Shown piece after piece: positions 1-9,066 of a DNA stretch of 37,118 bases. The DNA is from an uncultured Methylococcaceae bacterium (GTDB lineage: Bacteria > Pseudomonadota > Gammaproteobacteria > Methylococcales > Methylomonadaceae), in the NCBI GenBank assembly GCA_903918335.1, contig CAIXDX010000261.1, positions 1 to 37,118 on the forward strand, written 5' to 3'. Made by a program: the position numbers and the translations under genes. Every line of letters begins with the position of its first letter. The first letter of the stretch is position 1. The notes under the pieces are model-generated. The model saw nothing but the letters and a program-made list of their open reading frames with translations. It searched no databases and was not told the origin of the DNA.

Positions 1-118
1 TACGGGTTAACTATACAGAATACTCGTATTGTTGACAATGATTAATATAATATATTTATTGTTTCTTTTTTTTGAATAATAATTAGATGCAGACAACTAA
101 GGGATTTTACTAGATAAT

Positions 119-712
119 TTAATTATTGAGACTAGCTTTAAAAGTACGCATCAATGCAACAAATGCCAAAAAATCATAGAGCCCATGAATAATAATCGGC
201 ACTAAAAGGTTTGATTCACCGGTAATTGTTAAAGATAAGCCTAAATAGACACCCACTAATGTTGCTAATACAGCATAGAGTGGAGTAACTGCGTGAACTA
301 TACCAAAAATCAGATTACTAACAATTAAGCCAACCATGGCTCCCCCAAAATGTTCTATCCAAGGTTGAATAACACCTCTAAACAAAACCTCCTCTGAGAA
401 ACCAGCTATTGCCGCTAAAATAAATAGATCCGTCCAATGATATGTATGTAATCCAGGCCCTAATGTTCTAAGCAATAAATCCCTAATACTTGAAACTGAG
501 TTGTGTTGAATTTTCTGTAGAAATATAAACATCATAAATAAGGGGGCGGTGCCCATTACCCCATAAAAAATAGCAAGTTCTGAAAAATGTAAATTTTGAA
601 ATGGATTTATATCGGCGATAAAGCCTAAAATAATGGCGAATAAGGTAAGAGAAGCCTCAAAAAGACAAGCTGACTTAAAAAAATTTTCAATATTAAAAGG
701 GGATTTTTGCAT
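119..712 (-). CDS. CPBP family intramembrane metalloprotease (CAAX protease-like)
   Basis: A 197-aa multi-pass membrane protein. The CPBP/Abi signature is visible: the EExxxR motif as GFSEEVLFRG (E107, E108, R112), a second motif NLIFGIVH (N133 to H140) and a third at HGLYD (H176 to D180). These Glu and His residues are the expected metal ligands and catalytic residues of the family. Several hydrophobic segments cover most of the protein. Family members cleave membrane substrates or act in bacteriocin self-immunity; the substrate here cannot be told. It stands alone and diverges from ycgL across about 80 bp, and nothing nearby looks like a bacteriocin. Start ATG at 712. Family call is firm, role unknown. 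Confidence 0.85.
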   Translation of the reverse strand: MQKSPFNIENFFKSACLFEASLTLFAIILGFIADINPFQNLHFSELAIFYGVMGTAPLFMMFIFLQKIQHNSVSSIRDLLLRTLGPGLHTYHWTDLFILAAIAGFSEEVLFRGVIQPWIEHFGGAMVGLIVSNLIFGIVHAVTPLYAVLATLVGVYLGLSLTITGESNLLVPIIIHGLYDFLAFVALMRTFKASLNN

Positions 713-791
713 AACCAGACAATAAATTAAAAGTTGAGAAAATTAAATACGGTTAGAATGCGCGTTTATTTATCTAAAAACAACAATCAAC

Positions 792-1034
792 ATGCAATGC
801 TTCGTTTATAAAAGCTTAAAAAAAGAATTTCTTTACTTATACACCGCGAGTAAAGATGACCTTTCTAACGTACCAGAAGAGTTATTAACTAACTTGGGGC
901 CATTAGAATTAGTGATGGAGTTAGATTTAACTGAAGACCGTAAACTAGCTAGAGAAGATGCTTGTAAAGTATTAAGTAGCTTAAATACAAAAGGTTATTT
1001 TGTACAACTGCCACCCACTAACAAAGCATCTTAA
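792..1034 (+). CDS. ycgL: YcgL domain-containing protein
   Basis: An 80-aa soluble protein matching the gammaproteobacterial YcgL family. It has the conserved opening MQCFVYKSLKK, a middle acidic LxLTEDRKLAREDA segment and the C-terminal GYFVQLPP. Its length is close to the family norm. The molecular function of YcgL is not established. It is transcribed away from the CPBP protease gene and converges on dcd with 25 bp between the stop codons; no terminator hairpin is apparent there. The family is nearly restricted to Gammaproteobacteria, so it helps place the organism. Confidence 0.85.
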   Translation: MQCFVYKSLKKEFLYLYTASKDDLSNVPEELLTNLGPLELVMELDLTEDRKLAREDACKVLSSLNTKGYFVQLPPTNKAS

Positions 1035-1059
1035 AATAGTTAAACTTAAAATAGAATGT

Positions 1060-1626
1060 CTAAGCTTTAGGTAAAGTTACACCTCGTTGGCCTTGATACT
1101 TGCCTCCTCTGTCTTTATAAGAGGTTTCACACACTTCATCACCACCAAAAAATAACATTTGTGCGACGCCTTCGTTAGCATATATTTTTGCAGGCAAAGT
1201 AGTCGTATTTGAGAACTCTAGGGTAACGTGACCTTCCCATTCGGGCTCTAATGGTGTTACATTAACGATAATTCCGCAACGCGCGTAAGTTGATTTGCCC
1301 AAACAAATCGTTAAAACATCCCTAGGAATACGAAAGAACTCAACCGTACGTGCTAAAGCAAAAGAGTTCGGAGGAATAATACAAACATCTGACTTAACAT
1401 CTACAAAACTATTGGGATCAAAGTTTTTAGGATCGACTATAGCGGAGTTTATATTAGTAAAGATCTTAAACTCATCTGAACAACGAACATCATAACCATA
1501 ACTAGAAGTGCCATAAGAAATAACTCGACCCTGTTCTGAATCTCTAATTTGTCCCCTTTCAAACGGCTCAATCATTCCGTGTTGTTCCGCCATACGACGA
1601 ATCCATTTATCTGACTTAATACCCAT
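1060..1626 (-). CDS. dcd: dCTP deaminase
   Basis: Deaminates dCTP to dUTP, the main source of dUMP for thymidylate synthesis in Gammaproteobacteria. The 188-aa product begins [19 protein letters not shown], the typical Dcd N-terminus. It carries the nucleotide-binding and catalytic stretch GKSTYARCG, then [19 protein letters not shown], which contains the catalytic Glu. I place the start at the ATG at 1626. The frame is open upstream to a TTG at 1653, but the family alignment begins at the ATG and a GAGAG-type Shine-Dalgarno lies about 10 nt before it. It lies 78 bp downstream of mrp on the same strand, so the two may be co-transcribed, an arrangement seen in other gammaproteobacteria. Confidence 0.95.
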   Translation of the reverse strand: MGIKSDKWIRRMAEQHGMIEPFERGQIRDSEQGRVISYGTSSYGYDVRCSDEFKIFTNINSAIVDPKNFDPNSFVDVKSDVCIIPPNSFALARTVEFFRIPRDVLTICLGKSTYARCGIIVNVTPLEPEWEGHVTLEFSNTTTLPAKIYANEGVAQMLFFGGDEVCETSYKDRGGKYQGQRGVTLPKA

Positions 1627-1704
1627 ACTATTCAATTCTCTCACTACTAACAATTTGTTAAATTTTTACATAGAGTGTTATCTGTTACAAGATAAAAACC
1701 AACC

Positions 1705-2796
1705 TCATGTATTTTGTACCGTTATATTAGGAAAACGTGAACTATAATCTTTGGTAGTTAATGCCAATTTAGCGGCAGTTTTTCTAGCAATTTCTTTATA
1801 AAGTTCAGATGCACGTCCTTCAGGATCAGACACTACAGTCGGCTTACCTGAGTCGGCATTCTGGCGAATTGTTATATCTAATGGCAATGCCCCTAAAAAA
1901 TCCACCTTATTCTTCTGAGACATGGCAACACCGCCACCCTCCCCGAATATTGCTTCAGCATGACCACAAGCACTACAAATATGTATGCTCATATTCTCAA
2001 CAATACCTAAAACAGGTACATTCACTTTTTCAAACATGGCAAGACCACGTTGGGCATCTATCAAAGCAATATCTTGTGGCGTAGTGACAATAATTGCTCC
2101 ACTCACTGGAATTTGTTGTGCAAGCGTTAATTGAATATCACCTGTACCGGGCGGCAAATCGATAAACAAGTAATCTAAGTTATCCCACTTTGTATCTCTT
2201 AATAATTGTTGTAGAGTATTAGTTGCTATAGGACCTCGCCAAATCATGGCTTGATCGGGCTCAACCAAATACCCAATTGACATAGTTTGTAAACCATAGG
2301 CAACTTTGGGTAATAAGGTTTTATTATCGGAGGTATCAGGTCTACCCTCCAATCCCATCATAGTTGGAATACTCGGACCATAAATATCTGCATCTAATAT
2401 TCCAACTCTTGCTCCTTCGGATGCTAAAGCTAAGGCCAAATTAACCGTGGTAGTTGACTTACCAACCCCCCCCTTACCTGAGGCAACTGCAATAATATTT
2501 CTAATATTTGGCTGAGGTTTTAAGGCTTTCTGTACGGCATGAGATAATATCCTGACGCAAATATCAACACTTAATTCTGTTAAACCTTCTAATTGTAATA
2601 AAGCCTGAATAATACTAGCTTTTAACTGCTCTCGAGTACTCTTAGCAGGATAGCCTAGTTCTATAATGATACTGACGACTGATCCATCAATATTGATGGC
2701 CTTAACTGATTTTGAAGTGATTAAGTCCACTCCATGATTGGGATCTATAACTGTTTTTAAGATATTTTCAACATCAAACTTTTCTATCTGTACCAT
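1705..2796 (-). CDS. apbC: Iron-sulfur cluster carrier P-loop ATPase, Mrp/ApbC family
   Basis: A 363-aa Mrp/ApbC/Nbp35-family protein that binds and transfers Fe-S clusters to apo-proteins in the cytosol. An N-terminal MIP18-like (DUF59) region covers roughly residues 5-90. The deviant Walker A motif GKGGVGKS follows at 107-114, then the DADIYGPSIP switch region, and LFIDLPPGTGD around 210-220. The cluster-binding CxxC pair is C274 and C277 in ICSACGH. It is divergent from metG, a conserved arrangement in Gammaproteobacteria. The gene is often called mrp. Start ATG at 2796. Confidence 0.93.
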   Translation of the reverse strand: MVQIEKFDVENILKTVIDPNHGVDLITSKSVKAINIDGSVVSIIIELGYPAKSTREQLKASIIQALLQLEGLTELSVDICVRILSHAVQKALKPQPNIRNIIAVASGKGGVGKSTTTVNLALALASEGARVGILDADIYGPSIPTMMGLEGRPDTSDNKTLLPKVAYGLQTMSIGYLVEPDQAMIWRGPIATNTLQQLLRDTKWDNLDYLFIDLPPGTGDIQLTLAQQIPVSGAIIVTTPQDIALIDAQRGLAMFEKVNVPVLGIVENMSIHICSACGHAEAIFGEGGGVAMSQKNKVDFLGALPLDITIRQNADSGKPTVVSDPEGRASELYKEIARKTAAKLALTTKDYSSRFPNITVQNT

Positions 2797-2947
2797 GTTA
2801 ATTCCGTCTTAATATTTATCTAAAAATGCATGCTAATAAACTTTAATGCCGACATTCTACAGTTTTTTTGGAGAAATTCCTTTTTTAGGATACCCACTAT
2901 CATTAGATCAGTCATTTTATGCGATAATCTGAATATTAAAGCTTACG

Positions 2948-2953
2948 TATAAT
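2948..2953 (+). promoter_or_regulatory. Candidate -10 element for metG
   Basis: A perfect TATAAT lies 15 nt before the metG ATG. No good -35 hexamer sits at the usual distance, and the implied leader would be under 10 nt. A second candidate upstream is an extended -10 (TGC then GATAAT, 2920-2928), which would give a leader of about 35 nt. One of these probably drives metG, but the sequence alone does not decide which. Confidence 0.3.
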
Positions 2954-2968
2954 TTACACATTTACACC

Positions 2969-5005
2969 ATGTCAGATAGAAAAATTCTTGTCACTAGTGC
3001 CCTACCTTATGCTAATGGCCCTATTCATTTAGGCCATCTTGTTGAATACATTCAGACCGATATATGGGTTCGCTTTCAAAAACAACGAGGTAATTCTTGT
3101 TATTTTGTGTGTGCTGATGATACGCATGGCACGCCTATCATGCTTAAAGCAGATAGCTTAGGCATACCACCTGAAGAGTTAATTGCTCAAGTGGGTAAAG
3201 ATCATCTTGCTGACTTTACCGAGTTTGGGGTAGCTTTTGATAATTATCACAGCACTCATTCTGAAGAAAATAAAACTTTTTCTTCGCTTATCTATACCAG
3301 ACTACGTGATGCTGGCCATATAAGTTCACGCACTATTAGACAAGCATTTGATCCCGTAAAAAAGATGTTTTTACCAGATCGTTTCATTAAAGGGGACTGT
3401 CCAAAATGCGGCGCGACTGAACAATATGGAGATGGCTGTGAAATTTGCGGTGCAACTTATTCCCCTACTGAACTTAAAAATGCTGTATCTGCCATTTCAG
3501 GCGAAAAACCAATAGAAAAAGACTCTGTACACTATTTCTTCAATTTAGCAGACTTCACTCAGATGCTTACTGATTGGACGCGTGCAGGGCATTTACAACC
3601 CGAAGTTAAAAACAAATTGGCTGAATGGTTAGATGGGGGCTTGCAACAATGGGATATTTCGCGTGATGCACCTTATTTTGGCTTTGAGATTCCTGATGCG
3701 CCTGGCAAATACTTTTATGTCTGGTTAGATGCTCCAATAGGTTACATGGCCAGTTTCAAAAATCTATGTGATAAACAGTCACTTGATTTTGATGAATTCT
3801 GGGCTAACGATAGTAAAACAGAACTCTATCATTTCATTGGCAAAGATATTATTTATTTCCACGCCTTGTTCTGGCCAGCCATGTTAAATGGTTCAAAATT
3901 TAGAACACCCAGTGCAATTTTTGCACATGGTTTCTTAACTGTGAATGGCGAAAAAATGTCTAAATCGCGCGGCACATTTATCACTGCGCGCACTTATCTA
4001 GATCACTTAAATCCAGAATATCTCCGTTATTATTTTGCTGCTAAATTAAGCGCAGGTGTAGACGATATCGATTTAAACTTTGACGACTTCACACAACGCG
4101 TAAATTCTGACTTAGTGGGTAAAGTCGTTAATATTGCAAGCCGTTGTAGCGGTTTTATCAATAAACGCTTTGCGAATACTTTATCTGCTAACTGCTCAGA
4201 ACTTGCCTTATTTGAAGAGTTTATTGCCGCTAACGTAACTATTGCAGACTTTTATGAAGCTAGAGAGTTTGGTAAAGCAATGCGTGAGATCATGGCATTA
4301 GCCGATAAAGCTAATCAATATATCGATGATAAGAAACCTTGGTTAATTGCTAAACAAGAAGGTCATGATGCAGAACTTCATGAAGTATGCTCAACCAGTC
4401 TTAATCTATTTAGATTGTTAGTAACTTATCTAAAACCTGTTATTCCTGCTTTAGTTACTGAAGCAGAAACCTTTCTAAACATTGCTTCACAAACTTGGCC
4501 AACCCAAAATACCTCGCCGTTAATCAATCACTCTGTCAATGATTTTAAACCATTAATGACGCGTATTGAGGCTGATAAAATCAACGCTATTGTAGATGCT
4601 TCTAAAGATAACTTAGAGAAGACAGCCAGCATTGTTAAAGCCGAACCGATTAAAGAAAAACAATTTGAACCGATTGCAGAGATTATTGATTTTAATGATT
4701 TTGCAAAATTAGACTTAAGAATTGCCAAAATCCTTAAAGCTGATCATATCGAAGGTTCAGATAAACTATTAAATCTCACTGTTGATATTGGTGACGAAAC
4801 ACGTACCATCTTCGCCGGCATTAAATCAGCTTATGACCCAAAAGATTTAGAAGGTAAATTGACACTCGTTATCGCTAATCTAGCCCCTAGAAAAATGCGT
4901 TTTGGTACTTCAGAAGGCATGGTATTAGCGGCAGGGCCAGGTGATAAAGAGATCTTTATCTTAAGTCCTGATGTAGGTGCAGTCGCAGGAATGCGCGTTA
5001 AATAA
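2969..5005 (+). CDS. metG: Methionyl-tRNA synthetase
   Basis: Class I synthetase charging tRNA-Met, 678 aa, the long MetG1 form. Visible features in order are the HIGH-type motif HLGH (20-23), a zinc knuckle with C144, C147, C157 and C160, the KMSKS loop at 329-333, the anticodon-binding helical domain, and a C-terminal dimerising/tRNA-binding OB-fold (from about 576). The latter shows DLRIAKI, the HIEGSDKLL segment and [15 protein letters not shown]. The start ATG at 2969 gives the canonical [16 protein letters not shown] opening. It is divergent from mrp/apbC and is followed by a strong intrinsic terminator. Confidence 0.98.
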   Translation: MSDRKILVTSALPYANGPIHLGHLVEYIQTDIWVRFQKQRGNSCYFVCADDTHGTPIMLKADSLGIPPEELIAQVGKDHLADFTEFGVAFDNYHSTHSEENKTFSSLIYTRLRDAGHISSRTIRQAFDPVKKMFLPDRFIKGDCPKCGATEQYGDGCEICGATYSPTELKNAVSAISGEKPIEKDSVHYFFNLADFTQMLTDWTRAGHLQPEVKNKLAEWLDGGLQQWDISRDAPYFGFEIPDAPGKYFYVWLDAPIGYMASFKNLCDKQSLDFDEFWANDSKTELYHFIGKDIIYFHALFWPAMLNGSKFRTPSAIFAHGFLTVNGEKMSKSRGTFITARTYLDHLNPEYLRYYFAAKLSAGVDDIDLNFDDFTQRVNSDLVGKVVNIASRCSGFINKRFANTLSANCSELALFEEFIAANVTIADFYEAREFGKAMREIMALADKANQYIDDKKPWLIAKQEGHDAELHEVCSTSLNLFRLLVTYLKPVIPALVTEAETFLNIASQTWPTQNTSPLINHSVNDFKPLMTRIEADKINAIVDASKDNLEKTASIVKAEPIKEKQFEPIAEIIDFNDFAKLDLRIAKILKADHIEGSDKLLNLTVDIGDETRTIFAGIKSAYDPKDLEGKLTLVIANLAPRKMRFGTSEGMVLAAGPGDKEIFILSPDVGAVAGMRVK

Positions 5006-5011
5006 GCTTAA

Positions 5012-5051
5012 ACAAAAAAGGCCGGCGTTTATGACGATCGGCCTTTTTTGT
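5012..5051. terminator. Bidirectional intrinsic terminator between metG and a convergent lipoprotein gene
   Basis: A 13-bp perfect inverted repeat pairs 5012-5024 (ACAAAAAAGGCCG) with 5039-5051, with a 14-nt central part. The GC-rich core GGCCG is flanked by A6 on the left and T6 on the right, so it can terminate in both directions. It lies just after the metG stop and 16 bp from the stop of the convergent lipoprotein gene. Confidence 0.9.
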
Positions 5052-5067
5052 TAAATTGAATAGTCTT

Positions 5068-5571
5068 TTATTTTGGCGCTGAATTTTTTTCTTCAGTTGC
5101 CGTAGCGTCAGCAGCTACTTTAGCATCAGCAGTTGCTTTTTCTTCAGCTACTGCTTTCTCTTCTGCCGCTTTTTCTTTTAACTCTTCTTCAGACTCAGAA
5201 ATTACAGTGGTGTAACACTCTACTAAACTTTCCGTGTAATTTGCATGTGCTTCAGCAAAAGCTTTTGGAGAGCCAAATTCAACTCTTAATTCATCTAGTG
5301 TCTTTTTTGGATCAGCAGACTTAGGTAAAGTAAGCATTTTCGTATAATTTCGATACGCTTGTAAACGTTGCGGATCAATAGGGAAGACACCTGGCATATT
5401 TGCAGTGGTCTTTTCAAATACACACTTTGCCATATATTCTGGTGCAATTTTATAATCTTTTATATCTGCTTCTTTATGCATTTCTTCTAATATAGCTGCC
5501 TCATACTGCTGTTTATCAGCACAACCGGTCAGCAATATTGCTGAAACAGTGAGCATTATTATTTTTTTCAT
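5068..5571 (-). CDS. Putative lipoprotein with Ala/Glu/Lys-rich C-terminal tail
   Basis: A 167-aa protein with a clear lipoprotein signal: a Lys-rich start, a hydrophobic core and the lipobox LTGC with the lipidated Cys at 17. Asp at position +2 after the Cys (C-A-D) is not immediately adjacent, so the sorting signal is not decisive. The middle (about 30-120) contains two further Cys (CVFEKT and ECYTT) and looks folded. The last 40 or so residues are a low-complexity, highly charged Ala/Glu/Lys/Thr tail, probably helical or disordered. I do not recognise the family. It is the last gene of the leftward run behind plsC (62-bp gap) and ends at the terminator shared with metG. Confidence 0.75.
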   Translation of the reverse strand: MKKIIMLTVSAILLTGCADKQQYEAAILEEMHKEADIKDYKIAPEYMAKCVFEKTTANMPGVFPIDPQRLQAYRNYTKMLTLPKSADPKKTLDELRVEFGSPKAFAEAHANYTESLVECYTTVISESEEELKEKAAEEKAVAEEKATADAKVAADATATEEKNSAPK

Positions 5572-5633
5572 TATAGTTACCGTTATTTTCTAGTGTTTAA
5601 AATCATTGTGTTGCAAGCCTATCTTTATAAAAA

Positions 5634-6401
5634 TCAAGATAAGTGTCTATTAGATAAATCCATTTCTTGCTGTGCTTGTCTTATCCAAGCTTCGGCCTCT
5701 GCATTGATATCAGCCGCTTTACGCCCCTGTGTTTCTATCATTGGACCAATCTTTACTTTAATAACCCCAGGATATTTAAAAAAACTATAACGTGGCCAAA
5801 AGTCTCCAGCATTATGCGCAACAGGTATAACAGGATAACCTGTTTTATGCGCTAACATAGCGCCACCTACATTAAACTTAAGCAAATCTTTGGGAGCAGC
5901 TCGTGTACCTTCTGGAAATATAAGCACAGAAACTCCTTCTTTCAAATACCGCTCACCTTGTGTAAGCAAAGATTTTAAAGAAGATCTCTGATTCTTACGA
6001 TTAATAACAATCGATTTTAGTGCTAATAACGACCAACCCCAAATTGGGAAGTATAATAATTCCTTTTTTATAACGACAGAATGCGGTGGCAATATATATC
6101 TTAAGGCTAAAGTTTCCCAAGCTGATTGATGATTACTTATGAATATAGTAGGTTGTTTAGCATCAACATGTTCTAATCCTTCAACTTCAAATGTCAGATT
6201 ACAAAAAACTTTCGTCATCCAACCTACAACAGCGCACCACCAATAACCGATTTTCCAACGAATTCTGAATGGTGTTATTAAACCTAATAAAATTAATGTG
6301 CCAGCTACAGTCGCCGTTGTAAATATGCCTATAAACAATAAAGTAGAACCTAAACGATTCTTAGGTCTAAGGTCTTGCGATGATAAATTTTGCTGCTTCA
6401 T
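5634..6401 (-). CDS. plsC: 1-acyl-sn-glycerol-3-phosphate acyltransferase
   Basis: Transfers an acyl chain to lysophosphatidic acid to make phosphatidic acid at the inner membrane. In the 255-aa sequence a hydrophobic N-terminal segment spans about 20-43. The acyltransferase motif NHQSAWET carries H91 and E96; Glu in place of Asp in HX4D is common in this gammaproteobacterial subgroup. The FPEGTR substrate-binding motif is at 162-167, and the later motif GYPVIPVAHNAG is present. The start overlaps the 3' end of gmhB by 35 bp, implying translational coupling in the glyQ-glyS-gmhB-plsC order familiar from other gammaproteobacteria. Confidence 0.93.
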   Translation of the reverse strand: MKQQNLSSQDLRPKNRLGSTLLFIGIFTTATVAGTLILLGLITPFRIRWKIGYWWCAVVGWMTKVFCNLTFEVEGLEHVDAKQPTIFISNHQSAWETLALRYILPPHSVVIKKELLYFPIWGWSLLALKSIVINRKNQRSSLKSLLTQGERYLKEGVSVLIFPEGTRAAPKDLLKFNVGGAMLAHKTGYPVIPVAHNAGDFWPRYSFFKYPGVIKVKIGPMIETQGRKAADINAEAEAWIRQAQQEMDLSNRHLS

Positions 6402-6912
6402 ATAAGTTTTCGAATACCAAAGTTGTTAATTGTGGATTTTTTAATAATGTATCTTCACCTTTGCCTGTTTTTACCAAAATAGGCAGAGCCCCCACCGTTT
6501 TTGCAGCTTGCAAATCACGCAGTGAATCACCGACGACAGGAATATCTACTAAATCGATAGTGTAATCCTTAGCAAAATCGAGGAGCATGCCTGCTTTTGG
6601 CTTACGACACGCACATATGTTATCTGGGCCATGCGGACAATAATAAATTGCAGAGATTAGTCCGCCTTTTTCATGAACCAAGGTCTGCATTTTAGTATGA
6701 ATTTGTTCTAGCATTGCTTCATCAAACAACCCTCTGGCAATACCGGATTGATTGGTCACTACAACAACTCGATAACCATAAGCATTCAGTAAAGCGATGG
6801 CCTCCAGACTACCATCGATAGGTAACCATTCTTCAGGACTTTTAATAAAAGCATCTGAATCTATGTTAATAACACCATCTCGATCTAATAATACGTAACG
6901 TTGTTTAGGCAT
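6367..6912 (-). CDS. gmhB: D-glycero-beta-D-manno-heptose 1,7-bisphosphate 7-phosphatase
   Basis: HAD-superfamily phosphatase of ADP-heptose synthesis for LPS inner core, 181 aa. The HAD nucleophile motif is LLDRDGVIN with D10 and D12. Motif II is VVTNQSGIARG, the zinc-binding Cys/His set is C92, H94, C100 and C102, and the acidic motif is VVGDSLRDL (from about 126). Histidinol-phosphatase-like HAD proteins share this architecture, but the zinc loop and the neighbourhood point to GmhB. It lies 82 bp downstream of glyS with a stem-loop in the gap, and overlaps plsC by 35 bp. Confidence 0.92.
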   Translation of the reverse strand: MPKQRYVLLDRDGVINIDSDAFIKSPEEWLPIDGSLEAIALLNAYGYRVVVVTNQSGIARGLFDEAMLEQIHTKMQTLVHEKGGLISAIYYCPHGPDNICACRKPKAGMLLDFAKDYTIDLVDIPVVGDSLRDLQAAKTVGALPILVKTGKGEDTLLKNPQLTTLVFENLYEAAKFIIARP

Positions 6913-6955
6913 GATGTTAATTAAACGATTTACTGATCAGCACAGTGCTTTAAGC

Positions 6956-6978
6956 TAATCTGAAACCAGTTCAGATTA
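6956..6978 (-). other. Stem-loop between glyS and gmhB
   Basis: A 9-bp perfect inverted repeat, TAATCTGAA pairing with TTCAGATTA around a 5-nt loop, sits immediately downstream of the glyS stop in the leftward transcript. No U-run follows, so it is not a canonical intrinsic terminator. A smaller palindrome, AGCAC-A-GTGCT, lies at 6939-6949. It could be an RNA-stabilising or attenuating hairpin that sets gmhB-plsC expression relative to glyQS. Confidence 0.4.
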
Positions 6979-6994
6979 ACTTATAAACTATAGA

Positions 6995-9064
6995 TTATGC
7001 TTGCAACTTCGAAATATCAGCACAGGTTAAGAACTGTTCTGATAATAAATTCAATAAAGCCAGACGATTAGCACGCAAATCTAGATCCTCGGTCATCACC
7101 ATCACATTATCAAAAAACGCATCAACACTGACTCTTAACTGAGCCAATCGATTTAATGTACTTTGATAATCATGAAGCGCTAATAAAGGTTGAATATCAA
7201 TACCTGAAGCAGTGGCTTCATCCAATAACTGAAGTTCTTCAGCCTCAACCAACACACCCACCTTATCAGCTGGTTTTGTTTCAGATTTTTTAAGTATATT
7301 ACTAATACGTTTATTTGTAGCTGCTAAACTCTCTGCTTCCGGTAACTGTCTAAAAGTCTTAACAGCAGCCAAGCGTTGCATAAAGTCTAATGGATCTGTA
7401 GGTTTAACACTGATTACCGCATCAAACTCATCTGCACTATAGCCTTTATCTAAACAATAGCCTTTTAAGCGCTCGAAAATAAAATCAATCACTAAACTTT
7501 GGGTCTTTTCTTTATTAAATTCATGCGTAAACAATGAAGCTGAATAGGAAATTAACTCACAAATATCTAAAGTAAGATTATTCTCGATTAAAGTTCTTAA
7601 TGCGCCTAACGCCGCCCTTCTTAAAGCATAAGGATCTTTATCACCCGTTGGAATCAAACCGGCACTAAAAATACCGGTCAAAGTATCAATCTTTTCAGCA
7701 ATGGCTAATACCTGTCCAATAGCCGTTTTTGCTGTTGGGCTACCCGATTGTTTTGGAAAATATTGTTCTTCTAAAGCATAAGCTACTTCTGTGCGCTCCC
7801 CTTCTACTAAAGCATAATAGCGCCCCATCAAACCTTGTAAATTACCAAACTCACCTACCATTTCGGTCATTAAGTCTGTTTTAGCTAATAAAGCCGCTCG
7901 TTTAGCTAAGGAAACATCTAAATTTAGCTGGTTAGCTATAAACTCTGATAATTGAATAACGCGTTGAGTTTTCTCAGCAACAGTACCTAATTTTTGCTGA
8001 AAAACGATATTTGATAATGTATCTACCCTATCAGCTAAGGTTTTCTTTCTATCTTGTTTCCAAAAGAACTCGGCATCCGATAATCGTGGGGTGACTACTC
8101 TCTCATTACCTTGTTGAATGGATTCCGGACGGGTACTTTCAATGTTACTAAAAGTTATAAAGTGGGCTAATAAACCGCCTGATGCATTTTCTACCGGAAA
8201 ATATTTTTGATTTGTTTGCATCGTGGTAATTAAAACTTCAGGAGGTAATTCTAAATAGCGCGGATCGAAACCACCCGTAATTGGAACTGGCCACTCATTT
8301 AAAGCTGCTATCTCCTCCAATAAATCCGCCTCAATATGCGCAATACCACCCACAGTTGCCGCCGCTTTTTGAGCAGACTCGCTAATAATCAATTGACGTT
8401 GCTCGATATCTGCAATAACTTTACCTTGCGAAAATAAGACCTCTTGATAATCTTCAGGCCTATTAATCGTTAATGTATTGGGTGCATGAAAACGATGACC
8501 AAAGGTAGTATTACCAGTAGATAACCCTAAGATTTCAGTCTGTATAACTTTTTCACCGTATAACAAAACAGCCCAATGCACGGGTCTTACAAATTCAGTA
8601 GTAAAACTACCCCAACGCATCCTTTTAGCAATTGGTAAAGCCGCAATGCTTTGACGAATAATATCAGGGATTAAATTTTCAGTGGGTTGGCCTTTAACCA
8701 CTTGGGTATAAGCTAACCATTCACCTTTATCCGTTTTCAATCTCTCTAGTTGATCGAATGTTGTGCCACAACTTCCCGCAAAACTAACAGCCGCTTTACT
8801 AGGAGTCCCATCTGGTGCAAATGCCGCTTGAATTGCAGGACCGCGTTTTTCAACTGTTTTATCAGGTTGAGCACTTGCTAAATTTTCAATATAAACAGCC
8901 AACCTTCTAGGTGTAGCAAATGCTTTACTGGCAGTAAAAGAAACATCAGCTTCTTGTAAGCCTTTCAAAACACCCTCCAATAAGGCATTGCTCAACTTAA
9001 CTAATGTTTTTGGAGGTAACTCTTCTGAACCCAATTCAAATAGTAAATGATTTGTTATTGTCAT
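6995..9064 (-). CDS. glyS: Glycyl-tRNA synthetase beta subunit
   Basis: Beta subunit of the alpha2-beta2 bacterial glycyl-tRNA synthetase, which supplies tRNA recognition. At 689 aa it has the standard length. Typical features are the N-terminal LLFELGSEELPPK, the internal MRWGSFTTEFVRPVHW, an HD-like region (KTDLMTEMVGEFGNLQGLMG) and DPYALRRAALGALR. The C-terminal anticodon-binding part contains FFDNVMVM. It starts 2 nt after the glyQ stop, so the subunits are translationally coupled. Confidence 0.98.
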   Translation of the reverse strand: MTITNHLLFELGSEELPPKTLVKLSNALLEGVLKGLQEADVSFTASKAFATPRRLAVYIENLASAQPDKTVEKRGPAIQAAFAPDGTPSKAAVSFAGSCGTTFDQLERLKTDKGEWLAYTQVVKGQPTENLIPDIIRQSIAALPIAKRMRWGSFTTEFVRPVHWAVLLYGEKVIQTEILGLSTGNTTFGHRFHAPNTLTINRPEDYQEVLFSQGKVIADIEQRQLIISESAQKAAATVGGIAHIEADLLEEIAALNEWPVPITGGFDPRYLELPPEVLITTMQTNQKYFPVENASGGLLAHFITFSNIESTRPESIQQGNERVVTPRLSDAEFFWKQDRKKTLADRVDTLSNIVFQQKLGTVAEKTQRVIQLSEFIANQLNLDVSLAKRAALLAKTDLMTEMVGEFGNLQGLMGRYYALVEGERTEVAYALEEQYFPKQSGSPTAKTAIGQVLAIAEKIDTLTGIFSAGLIPTGDKDPYALRRAALGALRTLIENNLTLDICELISYSASLFTHEFNKEKTQSLVIDFIFERLKGYCLDKGYSADEFDAVISVKPTDPLDFMQRLAAVKTFRQLPEAESLAATNKRISNILKKSETKPADKVGVLVEAEELQLLDEATASGIDIQPLLALHDYQSTLNRLAQLRVSVDAFFDNVMVMTEDLDLRANRLALLNLLSEQFLTCADISKLQA

Positions 9065-9066
9065 GA

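Noticed and set aside
29-60. TTGACA at 32-37 followed by AT-rich TATA-like sequence, with the palindrome ATTGTTGACAAT (28-39)
   Set aside because: No TATAAT-like hexamer lies at 16-18 bp spacing, and a rightward promoter here would only transcribe antisense to the CPBP protease gene. Too close to the window edge to judge.
734-759. TTGAGA and TAGAAT upstream of ycgL as a possible promoter
   Set aside because: The spacer is only 14 bp, too short for a sigma-70 promoter; no better pair was found.
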